NCBI GenBank assembly: GCA_019163375.1
Contig: JAFLKK010000008.1
Span: forward strand, 248,001-312,000
Direction of reading: 5' to 3'
DNA length: 64,000 nucleotides
From: Paludibacter sp.
Lineage (GTDB): Bacteria > Bacteroidota > Bacteroidia > Bacteroidales > Paludibacteraceae
The position numbers were made by a program, and so were the translations under genes. The notes under the pieces are model-generated. The model saw only the letters and a list, made by a program, of their open reading frames with translations, made no database searches and was not told where the DNA came from. Positions within the stretch are counted from its first letter, which is position 1. The number at the start of each line of letters is the position of its first letter. Positions 44,800-53,647 of this stretch are shown here, one piece after another.

Positions 44800-46046
44800 A
44801 AGCACTAATGTTTGGCTGGGAATTTCCACCACATATCTTAGGCGGATTGGGTACAGCAAGCTACGGATTGACAAAAGGGATGGCGATGCAGGATGATTTG
44901 GAAATTACATTTGTGATTCCCAAACCTCATGGCGACGAGGACCAAAGTTTTTTGAAAATCGTTGGAGCTTGTAATGTTCCTATTGTTTGGAAAGAGAATG
45001 AGTGGAATTATGTGAATCAACGAATCGGCTTAACAATGCATCCCGATGAGTATTTTTGGTTGAGAAATGGAATTAAGTACAACTACAACCGAATATACAC
45101 TAACGACTTAGGCTGCGTTGATTTTTCGGGCCGATATCCCGATAATTTAATTGAAGAAATATCGAACTATGAAGCAGTGGCTAGCGTGCTGGCTCATCAA
45201 ATGGATTTCGACATTATTCACTCTCACGACTGGTTAACTTTTCCGGCGGGTGTATTTGCAAAAAAAATCAGCGGGAAGCCACTTGTCATCCACGTTCATG
45301 CAACCGATTTTGATAGAAGTCGCGGACAAGTGAACCCTATCGTTTACGGAATAGAAAAAAGCGGAATGGATGCCGCCGATCATATTATGACCGTTAGTGA
45401 CCTGACCCGCAAAATTGTTATTGAAAAATATCATCAGGATCCAAGAAAAGTTACAACGGTTCACAACGCTGTTGATCCGCTCCCGAATGCCGACTCATTT
45501 ACCAAAACGCCCCGAAAGGATAAAGTGGTAACATTCCTTGGACGTATTACCATGCAAAAAGGACCCGAATATTTTGTGGAAGCTGCCTATCGTGTTTTGC
45601 AGAAAACCAAAGATGTTCGGTTTGTAATGGCCGGAAGCGGTGATATGATGAACGCAATGATTGACCTTGTGGCCAAACGAAATATTGCAGACAGATTTCA
45701 TTTTACCGGCTTTTTGAAAGGACGACAAGTTCACGAAATGCTTGCAGAAAGCGATGTTTATATAATGCCTTCTGTTTCGGAGCCATTTGGTATTTCGCCA
45801 CTTGAAGCTATGCAAGTGGGAACGCCATCTATCATATCAAAACAATCGGGCTGTGCCGAAATTTTAACCCATGCTATCAAAACCGATTATTGGGACATTG
45901 ATGCAATGGCCGATGCAATTTACGCTATTGTAAAAAACCCGGCAATGCATAAAAGTCTGCAGGAATTGGGTAGAGACGAAGTAAATAATATCCGTTGGCA
46001 AGACGCCGGATTAAAAGTACGTGGTATTTACGAGAGCGTAATGTAA
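44796..46046 (+). CDS. GT4 glycosyltransferase (glycogen synthase-like)
   Basis: 416-residue GT-B-fold glycosyltransferase of family GT4. It opens MKALMFGWEFPPHILGGLGTASYGLTKGM (quoted to 20 here as MKALMFGWEFPPHILGGLGT), like bacterial alpha-glucan synthases. Later it has FLGRITMQKGPEYFVEA and the donor-binding EPFGISPLEAMQVGTP with the GT4 E-x7-E. Overlap with the debranching gene and the GH57 gene downstream point to glycogen-type alpha-glucan synthesis, using UDP- or ADP-glucose. Other alpha-glucosyl products cannot be excluded. Confidence 0.88.
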   Translation: MKALMFGWEFPPHILGGLGTASYGLTKGMAMQDDLEITFVIPKPHGDEDQSFLKIVGACNVPIVWKENEWNYVNQRIGLTMHPDEYFWLRNGIKYNYNRIYTNDLGCVDFSGRYPDNLIEEISNYEAVASVLAHQMDFDIIHSHDWLTFPAGVFAKKISGKPLVIHVHATDFDRSRGQVNPIVYGIEKSGMDAADHIMTVSDLTRKIVIEKYHQDPRKVTTVHNAVDPLPNADSFTKTPRKDKVVTFLGRITMQKGPEYFVEAAYRVLQKTKDVRFVMAGSGDMMNAMIDLVAKRNIADRFHFTGFLKGRQVHEMLAESDVYIMPSVSEPFGISPLEAMQVGTPSIISKQSGCAEILTHAIKTDYWDIDAMADAIYAIVKNPAMHKSLQELGRDEVNNIRWQDAGLKVRGIYESVM

Positions 46047-46146
46047 TTTACAACTTATTGACTTGCAACTACAAACGGTGATCCTATTCTAAAACAAATT
46101 TTTAACAATCCCGATTTGTAACTGTAACTTTAAAACTAATATTTAT

Positions 46147-47430
46147 ATGAGAAACATTTGTTTTTATTTTCAAATCCATCTTCCATATCGTTTGAAACGC
46201 TATAGATTCATCGAAATAGGTCAAGATCATTATTACTACGATGATTTTCAAATCGAAGAACGCATTAGAGCATACGTTGAGCAATCACTGTTGCCGGCTA
46301 ATCGTACTGTTGCAGAGATGATTCGAAGTTCGAACGGTAAATTCCGTTGCGCTTTCACCATATCAGGGGTAACGCTGGATCAACTGGAACACTATGCTCC
46401 GGAGGTAATTGACAGTTTCAAAGATCTGGCTAAAACCGGCTGCGTGGAATTTATGGCTGAGCCTTATGCTCACTCACTTTCATCGGTTTTTGACGCTACT
46501 GAATTTGAACGTCAGCTGAAGTTACATGCCGATAAAATTGAGACTTTATTTGGTAAACGTCCAAGCTCACTTTTTAATGCCGAATTGATTTATTCGGATG
46601 AAATTGGCGAAATCGTTTCAAAAATGGGCTTTAAAACCATGTTGATTGACGAAGCTAAACATATTTTGGGTTGGAAAAGTCCTAATTATGTATACTCTCA
46701 TTCTTATCTTCCAAAGCTCAAATTATTGGTTAGAAACCATAAATTAAGCGATGATATTGCTTTCCGGTTCTCAAGTTTATCCTTAACTGCTGAAAACTTT
46801 ATACACTGGATAGCCAGTTTACCGGAAGGTGATAACGTTATCAACCTGGGAATGGGTTACGAAGCACTTGGTATTACTCAACCGGCATACACCGGTATTT
46901 TTGAGTTCCTGAAAGCCATTCCTTACCATGCAATGGAACATCAAATGAGTTTTATGCTTCCATCAGAATTATCAAAGAAAAATGAATCGGCCGGTCCGCT
47001 ATCAGTGCCATTTCCAATCAGTTGGGTGGGCAACGACAAAGACCTTACGCCATGGACAGGAAACGATTTGCAAAACGAAGCTATTGCAAAATTATATGCT
47101 GTTGGCGAAAGGGTTAGAATGTGTACCGACAAACCATTGTTGCGCGACTGGTTAATCCTGCAATCGACTGATCATTTCAGATATATGAGCCATAAGGATG
47201 CCTGGGGTACTAACTACGAATCGGCTTATGACGCTTTTATGAATTACATGAATGTACTGGCAGATTTCTTAGAAAGAGTTGATGCTCAATATCCAACAAC
47301 AATTGACAACGAAGAATTGAACGAATTACTTAAAACAATAAATCATCAAGAAGAAGAAATAGAATCGCTCGAAAACGAATTAAAAAAACTGAGAGCACGG
47401 AAAGCGAAAGTGGAAGAATCAAAAAAATAA
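46147..47430 (+). CDS. GH57 alpha-amylase-like protein, catalytic Asp replaced
   Basis: 427-residue GH57 protein. The (beta/alpha)7 barrel opens FQIHLPYRL (usual form has HQP, here HLP). CSR-2 is EFMAEPYAH. The nucleophile region FNAELIYSD keeps Glu146. The acid/base region, normally with Asp in a D-Y-E-T-F-G pattern, reads MGYEALG (236-242), so Gly237 sits where Asp should be. A helical C-terminus ends in a coiled coil (about 395-425, [22 protein letters not shown] in part). Amylase-like GH57 homologues lacking a catalytic residue are known from Bacteroidota. It is 100 bp after the GT4 gene in one operon and may bind or scaffold glycogen rather than cleave it. Confidence 0.85.
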   Translation: MRNICFYFQIHLPYRLKRYRFIEIGQDHYYYDDFQIEERIRAYVEQSLLPANRTVAEMIRSSNGKFRCAFTISGVTLDQLEHYAPEVIDSFKDLAKTGCVEFMAEPYAHSLSSVFDATEFERQLKLHADKIETLFGKRPSSLFNAELIYSDEIGEIVSKMGFKTMLIDEAKHILGWKSPNYVYSHSYLPKLKLLVRNHKLSDDIAFRFSSLSLTAENFIHWIASLPEGDNVINLGMGYEALGITQPAYTGIFEFLKAIPYHAMEHQMSFMLPSELSKKNESAGPLSVPFPISWVGNDKDLTPWTGNDLQNEAIAKLYAVGERVRMCTDKPLLRDWLILQSTDHFRYMSHKDAWGTNYESAYDAFMNYMNVLADFLERVDAQYPTTIDNEELNELLKTINHQEEEIESLENELKKLRARKAKVEESKK

Positions 47431-47445
47431 AGACTACTTTTTCGC

Positions 47446-47481
47446 AAAAAGAACTTACTGAACTTTCAGTAAGTTCTTTTT
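47446..47481 (+). terminator. Terminator after the glycogen operon
   Basis: Near-perfect stem AAAAAGAACTTACTGAA/TTCAGTAAGTTCTTTTT with a minimal loop and T-run; it lies 15 bp after the GH57 stop. Confidence 0.85.
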
Positions 47482-47519
47482 GTATAAACCCGCATGAAGG
47501 ACTTGCACAAGCTGTTTCT

Positions 47520-47549
47520 TTGCTAATCCGAACTAATGACTTACCTTTG
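47520..47549 (+). promoter_or_regulatory. Promoter of tRNA nucleotidyltransferase gene, TTG-N19-TACCTTTG
   Basis: -33 TTG at 47520-47522, 19-bp spacer and -7 TACCTTTG at 47542-47549. It overlaps an upstream ATG at 47520, so translation must begin at 47577. Confidence 0.82.
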
Positions 47550-47576
47550 TGCTCCCAAAATTACGACAATGAATTT

Positions 47577-48983
47577 ATGAAAGAATTTCTTCAAGATAAG
47601 ATATTTAGCATTATTTCCGAAGCAGCCGACGAACAACAACAGGAATGTTATGTGATTGGTGGATACGTTCGGGATATTTTTTTGAAACGACCATCGAAAG
47701 ATATTGATGTGGTGATCGTTGGAAGTGGAATTGAACTGGCTAAGCGTGTAGCAGCAAAATTAGGAAAAAAAGCGAGTCTCTCGATATTTAAAAATTTCGG
47801 AACAGCACAGGTAAAGCTTAACGACCTGGAGGTTGAATTTGTAGGTGCACGAAAGGAATCGTACCTACGCGATTCGCGCAACCCAATAGTAGAAGACGGA
47901 ACATTGGAAGATGACCAAAACCGACGTGACTTTACCATTAATGCAATGGCCATTTGCCTCAACAAAGACCGGTTTGGTGAGTTAGTTGATCCATTTGGAG
48001 GCGTAGAGGATCTCAAAAATTTTGTTATCCGCACTCCGCTAAACCCGGACATCACTTTTTCGGACGATCCGTTGCGTATGATGCGTGGCATCCGGTTCTC
48101 AGCTCAACTTGGCTTCTTTTTGGAGTCGAATACCTTCGATGCCATTGCCCGCAACAAAGAACGTATTGAAATTATTACCAAAGAAAGAATTGCAGATGAA
48201 TTGAATAAGATCATGATGTCGCGCAAACCATCGGTAGGTTTTATTTTGCTCGAAAAAACGGGCTTGTTGGAACTTATTTTTCCTGAGGTATTGGCATTGA
48301 AAGGTGCTGAAACAAAAGATGGTGTGGGTCACAAAGACAATTTTTATCATACATTGGCAGTATTGGATGGATTGTGCGAACACACTGATAATCTTTGGTT
48401 ACGGTGGGCAGCACTGCTCCACGACATTGGTAAACCACGCACCAAACGCTTTGATTCGCGCCTGGGGTGGACTTTCCACAACCACAACTTCGTTGGAGAG
48501 AAAATGATTCCTGATATTTTCCGAAAAATGAAATTGCCGACTAACGAAAAAATGAAGTACGTCCAAAAAATGGTTACCCTCCACATGCGTCCCATTGTTT
48601 TGACCGAAGATGAAGTGACTGATTCGGCCATCCGACGATTATTATTTGATGCGGGTGACGATATTGATGATTTAATGATGCTTTGCGAAGCGGATATTAC
48701 CTCCAAAAATCAAGAAAAAGTAAAGCGATACAAATCCAATTTTCTACTCGTCCGACAGAAATTGAAAGAGATTGAGGAAAAAGATAAAGTTCGCAATTTT
48801 CAGCCACCCATCAGTGGACAAGAAATTATGGAGACATTTAATTTACCTGCATGCGCTACGGTTGGCGACATAAAAATGCGCATCAAAGATGCCATCCTCG
48901 ACGGGATTATTCCGAACGAATATGCTGCTGCTCAGGCTTACATGGTACAGGTGGCAAAAGAATTAGGAGTTGCCAATGATTAA
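47577..48983 (+). CDS. cca: tRNA nucleotidyltransferase (CCA-adding type) with HD domain
   Basis: 468-residue class II CCA-adding/poly(A)-polymerase-like enzyme. The head domain shows [26 protein letters not shown] (in part GGYVRD and DIDVV), with [15 protein letters not shown] completing the catalytic site. The tRNA-binding helical region is followed by an HD domain (about 260-360, [13 protein letters not shown]). It adds or repairs the CCA tail. The tRNA-Met in this window does not encode CCA, which agrees with a need for this enzyme. Start at 47577 is fixed by the promoter. Confidence 0.92.
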   Translation: MKEFLQDKIFSIISEAADEQQQECYVIGGYVRDIFLKRPSKDIDVVIVGSGIELAKRVAAKLGKKASLSIFKNFGTAQVKLNDLEVEFVGARKESYLRDSRNPIVEDGTLEDDQNRRDFTINAMAICLNKDRFGELVDPFGGVEDLKNFVIRTPLNPDITFSDDPLRMMRGIRFSAQLGFFLESNTFDAIARNKERIEIITKERIADELNKIMMSRKPSVGFILLEKTGLLELIFPEVLALKGAETKDGVGHKDNFYHTLAVLDGLCEHTDNLWLRWAALLHDIGKPRTKRFDSRLGWTFHNHNFVGEKMIPDIFRKMKLPTNEKMKYVQKMVTLHMRPIVLTEDEVTDSAIRRLLFDAGDDIDDLMMLCEADITSKNQEKVKRYKSNFLLVRQKLKEIEEKDKVRNFQPPISGQEIMETFNLPACATVGDIKMRIKDAILDGIIPNEYAAAQAYMVQVAKELGVAND

Positions 48984-49030
48984 GAAATAGCATCAAAATT
49001 CAGATACATATCGATTTAAATACATAAAGA

Positions 49031-51145
49031 ATGAAACATATTACATTTACATCACTACTATTGCTGCTTATGTCAACAGCTTTTTCAGCTTCAAAAATTA
49101 CGTATCCAACAACTGCAAAAGGAAATGTTGTTGACAGTTATTTTGGCGTTCAGGTTCAGGATCCGTATCGCTGGTTAGAAAATGACACCTCTGCAACCAC
49201 AGCTGCCTGGGTAAAAGTCCAAAATGTAGTTACAAAGAGTTATTTAGAGCAAATCCCTTTTCGTTCTGCATTAAAAAAACGGTTGACTGATCTGACCAAC
49301 TATCCAAAATATGGTTCACCATTCAAGAAAAATGGAAAGTATTATTTTTATAAAAACAATGGTTTACAGAACCAAAGCGTTTTGTGCGAACAAGAAACCT
49401 TGACGTCCGAACCTACGGTTTTACTTGACCCAAACACACTTTCGACAGATGGAACGGTTGCGTTGACCAATATTTCATTTTCAAAAGACGGGAAATATCT
49501 CCAATACTCCATTGCACGTAGTGGTTCCGATTGGAATGAGATTTTCGTGATGGATGTAAAAACACGTCAGCTCCTACCCGATCATATAAAATGGTCGAAG
49601 TTCAACGGCATTTCATGGCAAGGTAATGGATTTTATTACAGCGCTTTTGATGCTCCGGAAGCAGGAAAAGAATATTCAAACAAAAATGAATTTGAGAAAA
49701 TATTCTATCATATTATTGGTCAGCCACAAAGTCAGGACAGAATTGTATTTGAAAACAAAGAGTTTCCGCTTCGCGAGTGCGGTTCGAGTGTATCGGACGA
49801 CGAAAAGTTTCTGTTTGTAACCGAGACTGAAACAACAACCGGTAATTCACTTAAAATGAAAGACCTATCAAACCCTGATTCTAAATTTGTTGAATTAGCA
49901 TCTGGATTTAGAAACGATTATACTGTGGTTGATAATGTTGATGGACAGATTTATGTGCTGACCAACTGGAAAGCGCCAAAATCGAGACTAATGCAAATTG
50001 ATCCGGCACAACCATCACGCGAGAACTGGAAAGAAATACTTCCAGAAACGGAGAATGTTCTGGAAAGTGTAAATATAATCGGTGGAAAAATTATTGCTGA
50101 ATACATGATAGATGCAAGTAATCATGTGTATGCATTTGATTTGACCGGCAAAAAACAATACGAAGTCAAACTGCCAACTTTAGGGTCGGTAACCTCAATT
50201 TCGGGTGATAAAAATGACAAGGAAGCTTTTTATGTATTTACATCCTACACCTTTGCTCCTACTATCTATATTTTGGATGTAGAGAAAAACTTATCTGCAA
50301 CGTTCCATACATCTGAAGTAAAAATCAACGCACAAGATTTTATCACCGAGCAGGTTTTTTACACCAGCAAGGACGGTACCAAAGTGCCTATGTCCATTAC
50401 GTACAAAAAAGGATTGAAGAAAAATGGCAAAAATCCACTTATGCTGTACGGTTATGGTGGTTTCAATATCAGTTTAAACCCAACCTTTAACGTATCAAGA
50501 ATTCCATTTTTGGAGAATGGCGGTGTGTATGTTGTTGCCAACCTTCGTGGAGGTGGTGAATACGGCGAAGCATGGCACTTGGCCGGAACGAAAATGAAAA
50601 AACAAAATGTATTCGACGATTTTATTGCAGCTGCTGAGTACCTGATTGCAACCGGATATACTTCTTCTAGAAAATTGGCCATTGATGGCGGTTCTAACGG
50701 AGGTTTATTGGTTGGGACATGTCTGACCCAACGTCCCGATTTGTATGCTGTAGCGATTCCAGAAGTGGGCGTTTTAGACATGTTGCGTTACAACTTGTTC
50801 ACAATAGGCTGGTCGTGGGCCAGTGATTACGGCACCAGCCTCGAAAGTAAAGAGATGTTTGAGTACCTGAAAGGGTATTCTCCATTGCACAACGTTAAGT
50901 CAGGTACAAAATATCCTGCCACGATGGTTATGACTGGCGATCACGATGACCGGGTAGTTCCGGCACATTCGTTTAAGTTTGCCGCCACTCTTCAGGCCGG
51001 AAACGGAGGTACAAAACCCACTTTAATTCGTATTGACTCAAAAGCAGGGCATGGAGCAGGCAAGCCAATTGGTAAATTATTAGAGGCACAAGCTGACATG
51101 TGGTCGTTTGTTATGTTCAATTTGGGTATGAAGCCAACTTTTTAA
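49031..51145 (+). CDS. Prolyl oligopeptidase (S9A), exported
   Basis: 704-residue serine peptidase that cleaves short peptides after proline. Signal peptide (KHITFTSLLLLLMSTAFSAS). The beta-propeller domain (about 70-420) is followed by the alpha/beta-hydrolase domain: GGFNISLNP, NLRGGGEYGEAWH, nucleophile in DGGSNGGLLVG, Asp in TGDHDDRVVPAHS, and His in KAGHGAGKP. The active-site triad is complete. Periplasmic or cell-surface. It follows the CCA gene by 48 bp and could share its transcript. Confidence 0.93.
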   Translation: MKHITFTSLLLLLMSTAFSASKITYPTTAKGNVVDSYFGVQVQDPYRWLENDTSATTAAWVKVQNVVTKSYLEQIPFRSALKKRLTDLTNYPKYGSPFKKNGKYYFYKNNGLQNQSVLCEQETLTSEPTVLLDPNTLSTDGTVALTNISFSKDGKYLQYSIARSGSDWNEIFVMDVKTRQLLPDHIKWSKFNGISWQGNGFYYSAFDAPEAGKEYSNKNEFEKIFYHIIGQPQSQDRIVFENKEFPLRECGSSVSDDEKFLFVTETETTTGNSLKMKDLSNPDSKFVELASGFRNDYTVVDNVDGQIYVLTNWKAPKSRLMQIDPAQPSRENWKEILPETENVLESVNIIGGKIIAEYMIDASNHVYAFDLTGKKQYEVKLPTLGSVTSISGDKNDKEAFYVFTSYTFAPTIYILDVEKNLSATFHTSEVKINAQDFITEQVFYTSKDGTKVPMSITYKKGLKKNGKNPLMLYGYGGFNISLNPTFNVSRIPFLENGGVYVVANLRGGGEYGEAWHLAGTKMKKQNVFDDFIAAAEYLIATGYTSSRKLAIDGGSNGGLLVGTCLTQRPDLYAVAIPEVGVLDMLRYNLFTIGWSWASDYGTSLESKEMFEYLKGYSPLHNVKSGTKYPATMVMTGDHDDRVVPAHSFKFAATLQAGNGGTKPTLIRIDSKAGHGAGKPIGKLLEAQADMWSFVMFNLGMKPTF

Positions 51146-51178
51146 TTGAAAGTTGATCGTCGACAATTGACAATTACT
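51144..51178 (+). repeat. Heptad array H7 (AATTGAC-type), at the peptidase stop
   Basis: Five degenerate 7-bp units: AATTGAA, AGTTGAT, CGTCGAC, AATTGAC, AATTACT. It begins within the stop codon. Confidence 0.55.
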
Positions 51179-51252
51179 CTTTAAATATCAAACATTTAGA
51201 TTTAGTAAACAATTACTCTGACAATAAAATCCTTTTTTTTACCTGAAAAGGT

Positions 51253-51282
51253 TTGTCAAATGCTCAAAAAAGCCTATCTTTG
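51253..51282 (+). promoter_or_regulatory. tRNA-Met promoter, TTG-N19-TATCTTTG
   Basis: -33 TTG at 51253-51255, 19-bp spacer and -7 TATCTTTG at 51275-51282: an exact consensus, 18 bp before the tRNA. Confidence 0.85.
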
Positions 51283-51299
51283 CACCGCTTTAGAAAAAT

Positions 51300-51373
51300 G
51301 GCGGGATAGCTCAGTTGGTTAGAGCGTCGGATTCATAACCCGGAGGTCACGAGTTCAACTCTCGTTCCCGCTA
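51300..51373 (+). tRNA. tRNA-Met (CAT anticodon), elongator type
   Basis: 74-nt cloverleaf. Acceptor GGCGGGA (51300-51306) pairs with TCCCGCT (51366-51372; G1-U72 wobble). The D arm is GCTC/GAGC, anticodon CAT at 51334-51336, T arm ACGAG-TTCAACT-CTCGT. The GCTC D stem argues for elongator over initiator; tRNA-Ile2 with modified CAU cannot be fully excluded. The 3' CCA is not encoded (A-CA follows). The anticodon stem ends in an A-C mismatch. Confidence 0.93.
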
Positions 51374-51381
51374 CAAAAATT

Positions 51382-51414
51382 AAAAGGAAGTTCAGAAATG
51401 AGCTTCCTTTTTTT
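51382..51414 (+). terminator. tRNA-Met terminator
   Basis: Stem AAAAGGAAG/CTTCCTTTT (51382-51390, 51403-51411) followed by TTT. Nearly identical to the terminator at 57437. Confidence 0.82.
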
Positions 51415-51564
51415 ATTTCCCAAAATGACCCAATCTCACCTTACAACGGAACAAACTACATATCAACAATTTAAACCATTAATCACATTGTTATTCATTC
51501 ACGCTTATGCAAATATATATATTCAAATACTAATATACTATAATTATTGACTTCATTTGTACAA

Positions 51565-51580
51565 GTTTAAACGATTAAAC
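51565..51580 (+). promoter_or_regulatory. LacI-type operator 1
   Basis: GTTTAAACGATTAAAC, palindromic at 14 of 16 positions with a central CG as in many LacI-family operators. It lies just before a -7 box (TATATTTG, 51582-51589) of the lacI-like gene, so the regulator probably represses itself. Confidence 0.85.
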
Positions 51581-51581
51581 A

Positions 51582-51589
51582 TATATTTG
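51582..51589 (+). promoter_or_regulatory. -7 box TATATTTG of the LacI-like gene
   Basis: Exact TAnnTTTG match 41 bp before the start, abutting operator 1. Confidence 0.6.
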
Positions 51590-51630
51590 TGCCATTAAAT
51601 CTGTTCAACACGAAAAACACATCTACGTTC

Positions 51631-52632
51631 ATGAAAAAGAATGTATCCTTAAAAGACATAGCGGAACACGTTGGAGTTTCAACGGCTCTGGTGTCGTATG
51701 TGCTGAACAATAAATTAAAAGACAGAATCAATAAGGATGTAGCTGCTAAAATTAAAAAAGCAGCCGAAGACCTGAACTACCGCCCTAATCAGATTGCACG
51801 AAGCCTAAAAGCCCAAAAGACTTTTACCATTGGCTTAATCGTTGCAGATATTGCCAATCCCTTTTCTTCCCAAATTGCACGCATCATAGAGGATGAAGCT
51901 AAAACTTATGGATATTCCGTAATTTTTGGCAGTTCCGACGAAAGTGCAGAAAAAACAAGCGATTTAATCAAATTACTTCTCGATCGTCAGGTTGATGGAC
52001 TAATCATAGCCTTACCCGAACATACCGAAGCACAGGTCCACTATCTACAAAAAATCAATGTCCCTTTTGTGTTGATTGACCGCTATTATCCTACCATTCA
52101 AACAAATTCAGTTTCAATAAATAATTTTAATGCAGCCCAAAAAGCCATTCAACATTTAATGGACAATGGTCATAAACGCATTGGAGTGGTTGCTTATAAA
52201 ACGTCATTGTTTCATCTGAACGAACGTATCAGAGGAGCTGTTGATTTATTGGCAGAAAACGCACTTATCGGAGAAGTTGGAATCAACTCTATCAATCAGG
52301 ATGTTATTGCATCCATTGATCGATTCCTGTCCGATCCCGATCCCGTGGATGCTATATTTTTTACTTCAAATTTACTGACCATTTCCGGACTGAAGCATAT
52401 CAACAGCCTTGGTATCAGAATTCCTGATCAAATTGCTGTTGTGGGCTTTGACGAGACGGACGCCTTTGATCTGTTTTACGCACCGGTAAGCTTTGTGAAG
52501 CAACCGTTGGTTGACTTGGGAAATGCATCATTAAAACTGCTTATCAGCACCATTGAGAATAAAGATAACATTGAGGTAGTAGAACTTGAGGCGGAATTGG
52601 TAATTCGAAGTTCTTCCATAATTCAAAAATAA
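51631..52632 (+). CDS. LacI-family transcriptional regulator
   Basis: 333-residue DNA-binding repressor. The N-terminal LacI helix-turn-helix (VSLKDIAEHVGVSTALVSYVLN, residues 5-25; hinge NYRPNQIARSLKA) leads to a periplasmic-binding-protein-like domain (about 65-330, IGLIVADIANPFSSQIARI). The start at 51631 is the usual start of the family, downstream of the promoter box. The same 16-bp operator precedes this gene, the kinase gene and the porin gene, defining its local regulon. Effector is probably a sugar or sugar phosphate (inference). Confidence 0.93.
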   Translation: MKKNVSLKDIAEHVGVSTALVSYVLNNKLKDRINKDVAAKIKKAAEDLNYRPNQIARSLKAQKTFTIGLIVADIANPFSSQIARIIEDEAKTYGYSVIFGSSDESAEKTSDLIKLLLDRQVDGLIIALPEHTEAQVHYLQKINVPFVLIDRYYPTIQTNSVSINNFNAAQKAIQHLMDNGHKRIGVVAYKTSLFHLNERIRGAVDLLAENALIGEVGINSINQDVIASIDRFLSDPDPVDAIFFTSNLLTISGLKHINSLGIRIPDQIAVVGFDETDAFDLFYAPVSFVKQPLVDLGNASLKLLISTIENKDNIEVVELEAELVIRSSSIIQK

Positions 52633-52647
52633 TTTTTTTATACAGTT

Positions 52648-52663
52648 GTTTAAACGATTAAAC
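52648..52663 (+). promoter_or_regulatory. LacI-type operator 2
   Basis: GTTTAAACGATTAAAC, identical to operator 1, 45 bp before the kinase start. An ATG at 52646 overlaps it, which fixes the kinase start at 52709. Confidence 0.88.
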
Positions 52664-52708
52664 AATATTATAAAGGAAAGACAAAATCAAATCAAAAAAT
52701 CTGAGAAC

Positions 52709-53623
52709 ATGAAAACAACAAATGAAAAAAAGAAAACAGTAGTCTGTTACGGCGAGGTACTTTGGGATATTTTCCCAACAAAAACAAAACCGGGTGGCGC
52801 CCCCATGAATGTGGCCTATCATTTACGTAAATTTGGCATCGACAGCCGAATGATAAGTAAAGTCGGAAATGATGAAGCTGGCAAAAAATTGCTGAATCTA
52901 CTTACTGAGTGGGATATTCCTACAGAGAACTGTCAGATTGATGAAGCTTATGAAACCGGGAAAGTGATTGCCACGGTATTACCCGGAAATGAAATGAGCT
53001 ACTTAATCTATTCACCTGTAGCTTGGGATGAGATTAAGCCCCAAACTGAAAACGACAAATTGGTAAGCGAAGCCGATGCATTTGTGTACGGAAGTTTGGT
53101 AACCCGCAACGAAACTTCACGCGAAACGTTGTACCAATTGATCGAAAAAGCAACATTTAATGTGTTTGACATCAACCTACGCCAACCCCATTATTCACCT
53201 GATATAATCGAATATCTGCTTAGCAAATGTAATTTACTGAAACTAAATGAGTCGGAATTAGAATTAATTATCACCTGGTTTTCCAACGGAAAATTTGACG
53301 AGGAGACTTCAGTTCGCTTCTTACAGAATGAATATAATATCGATGAAGTGATCGTCACAAAAGGCGGTGAGGGTGCAAGCTATTACACAAAATCAACATC
53401 CTACTCCTTCCCTGCGTTTAAAGTAAAAGTAGCTGACACCTGTGGAAGTGGCGATTCATTCCTGGCAGCATTTTTAGCAAAGAAATTTGAGGGCGAATTA
53501 CCGGAAAGCTGCATGATTTACGCCACCGGACTTGGAGCATTTGTGGCTTCGCACGAAGGTGCATGTCCGGCATACGACGTTGCAAAACTTGAATCCTATA
53601 TTTTTCAAAAACAAACTTCATAA
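52709..53623 (+). CDS. PfkB-family carbohydrate kinase (fructokinase-like)
   Basis: 304-residue sugar kinase of the ribokinase/PfkB fold. N-terminal motif CYGEVLWDIFPTKTKPGGAP (the fructokinase/2-keto-3-deoxygluconate kinase start, with GGAPMNVAYHL) and C-terminal catalytic motif DTCGSGDSFLAAF (Asp base). It most likely makes fructose-6-phosphate. The MFS transporter starts 24 bp downstream and the LamB-like porin after that, so an imported sugar is phosphorylated here. Substrate preference for fructose is inferred, not shown. Confidence 0.88.
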   Translation: MKTTNEKKKTVVCYGEVLWDIFPTKTKPGGAPMNVAYHLRKFGIDSRMISKVGNDEAGKKLLNLLTEWDIPTENCQIDEAYETGKVIATVLPGNEMSYLIYSPVAWDEIKPQTENDKLVSEADAFVYGSLVTRNETSRETLYQLIEKATFNVFDINLRQPHYSPDIIEYLLSKCNLLKLNESELELIITWFSNGKFDEETSVRFLQNEYNIDEVIVTKGGEGASYYTKSTSYSFPAFKVKVADTCGSGDSFLAAFLAKKFEGELPESCMIYATGLGAFVASHEGACPAYDVAKLESYIFQKQTS

Positions 53624-53647
53624 CACACCAACAAAATCTAATTCATT

